Shown one piece after another: positions 4,926 to 5,368 of a stretch of 5,368 bases of DNA. The position numbers and the translations under genes were made by a program. Each line of letters opens with the position of its first letter. Positions within the stretch are counted from its first letter, which is position 1. The stretch is from Candidatus Lindowiibacteriota bacterium (GTDB taxonomy: Bacteria; Lindowbacteria; 2-12-FULL-62-27), in the NCBI GenBank assembly GCA_023249255.1, contig JAHFCY010000223.1, positions 1 to 5,368 on the forward strand. Reading direction: 5' to 3'. The notes beneath the pieces were generated by a model. The model did no database searches. It saw only the letters and a program-made list of their open reading frames with translations, and was not told where the DNA came from.

Positions 4926-5368
4926 TCATGGGCGGAGGGAAGCGAGAAACCGGGTTATGCGGTCCAGGCCTTTTTTGATGTCGGATTCGGAGATGGCGTA
5001 GGAGAGGCGGATACAGGTTGGAGCACCGAAACCGACGCCGGAGACGGCGGCGACGAGTTCTTTGTCGAGAAGGGCGAGGCAGAGGTCGTCGGCGTTTCCC
5101 CTCATCCCAACCTTCTCCCCCAAAGGGGGACAAGGGGAGGTTGAGGGGGACAAATAGGCCGAAACGTCTGGAAATACGTAAAAGGCACCCTCCGGCTTTG
5201 GGCAGATGACGCCGGGGATTTGGGCCAGGAGCGACAAAATGAGGTCACGGCGTTTTCGGAAGGCTTCGACCATGGGGATTATGTCAACATCGCCCCGGCG
5301 GAGGGCCTCGAGGGCGGCGGCCTGGCACATGGTTGAGGGATTTGACGTTTCGTGGCTCTGAATCCGGC
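4926..5368 (-). CDS. Aspartate aminotransferase-like class I/II PLP enzyme, C-terminal part (N-terminus off the right edge)
   Basis: About 146 C-terminal codons are present, and the frame is open through the right edge. The likely reaction is cytosolic transfer of an amino group between an amino acid such as aspartate and 2-oxoglutarate. Family hallmarks are IQSHETSNPST at the left-most residues, CPKPEGAFYVFPDVSAY, and IRLSYAISESDIKKGLDRI near the end; the Arg of IRLSYA is the expected substrate alpha-carboxylate ligand. The PLP-binding Lys would lie upstream of the window. The normal loop between the DVSAY motif and DDLCLALLDKELVAAVSG is replaced by about 21 residues (LSPSTSPCPPLGEKVGMRGN and A) encoded by a palindromic repeat, in frame and without a stop. 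The usual VPGSAFG segment reads VSGVGFG. Other subgroup Iγ aminotransferases are possible, so no gene symbol is given. The stop abuts another repeat. Confidence 0.88.
   Translation of the reverse strand, partial: RIQSHETSNPSTMCQAAALEALRRGDVDIIPMVEAFRKRRDLILSLLAQIPGVICPKPEGAFYVFPDVSAYLSPSTSPCPPLGEKVGMRGNADDLCLALLDKELVAAVSGVGFGAPTCIRLSYAISESDIKKGLDRITRFLASLRP
5098..5148. repeat. Palindromic repeat (family A) embedded in frame in the aminotransferase gene
   Basis: The ends are 7-bp inverted repeats, CCCCTCA (5098-5104) and TGAGGGG (5142-5148). Inside is a hairpin of 11-base arms (5111-5121 and 5125-5135) with one mismatch and an AAA loop. Read on the minus strand, its right half aligns without gaps to copy 1 at 1164-1195 with 25 of 32 identical bases. 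Both copies are read in the same frame in this orientation: SPPMGERIKVRG in copy 1 and CPPLGEKVGMRG here. Confidence 0.82.

Noticed and set aside
4912-5133. Second minus-strand frame of 73 codons over the aminotransferase end
   Set aside because: It is an Arg/Pro-rich out-of-frame shadow; the overlapping frame shows clear aminotransferase motifs.

Overview
This window is GC-rich, with all recognisable genes on the minus strand. It most likely comes from a diderm (Gram-negative type) bacterium: two adjacent genes encode secreted outer-membrane beta-barrel proteins, each with a classical signal peptide and a C-terminal Phe. Many short palindromic repeats of several families fill the gaps between genes, and one lies inside a coding region. 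I cannot name a phylum or species with confidence.

In the direction of transcription (right to left) the layout is as follows. (1) The C-terminal part of a class I/II PLP aminotransferase, most like aspartate aminotransferase, at 4926-5368. It runs off the right edge and carries an in-frame palindromic repeat at 5098-5148. (2) A 511-base gap with a terminator-like A/T run, a good sigma-70-type promoter (TTGACA-N17-TACACT) and a predicted leader of about 400 nt containing several hairpins. (3) Porin-like gene 2 at 3056-4414, followed by a textbook intrinsic terminator at 2978-3007. (4) A 447-base gap with two further repeat elements and a second promoter (TTGACA-N18-TATCCT). (5) Porin-like gene 1 at 1340-2608, followed by its own intrinsic terminator at 1265-1307. 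(6) A cluster of palindromic repeats at 1153-1257. (7) A secreted multidomain protein of unknown function that starts at 1107 and runs off the left edge.

The two porin-like genes are tandem paralogs. Their signal peptides, barrel strands and C-termini are nearly the same, and their surface-loop regions differ in length and sequence. Each has its own promoter and terminator, and both promoters share a T8 tract just upstream of a perfect -35 box. They therefore look separately transcribed rather than co-transcribed, which would allow alternative expression of two channel variants. The aminotransferase and the left-hand secreted protein have no evident functional link to them.

No CRISPR array, transposase, tRNA or rRNA is visible. 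The most unusual signals are the repeat embedded in the aminotransferase coding sequence, a two-copy repeat with a compensatory base-pair change, and the long structured leader of porin gene 2.
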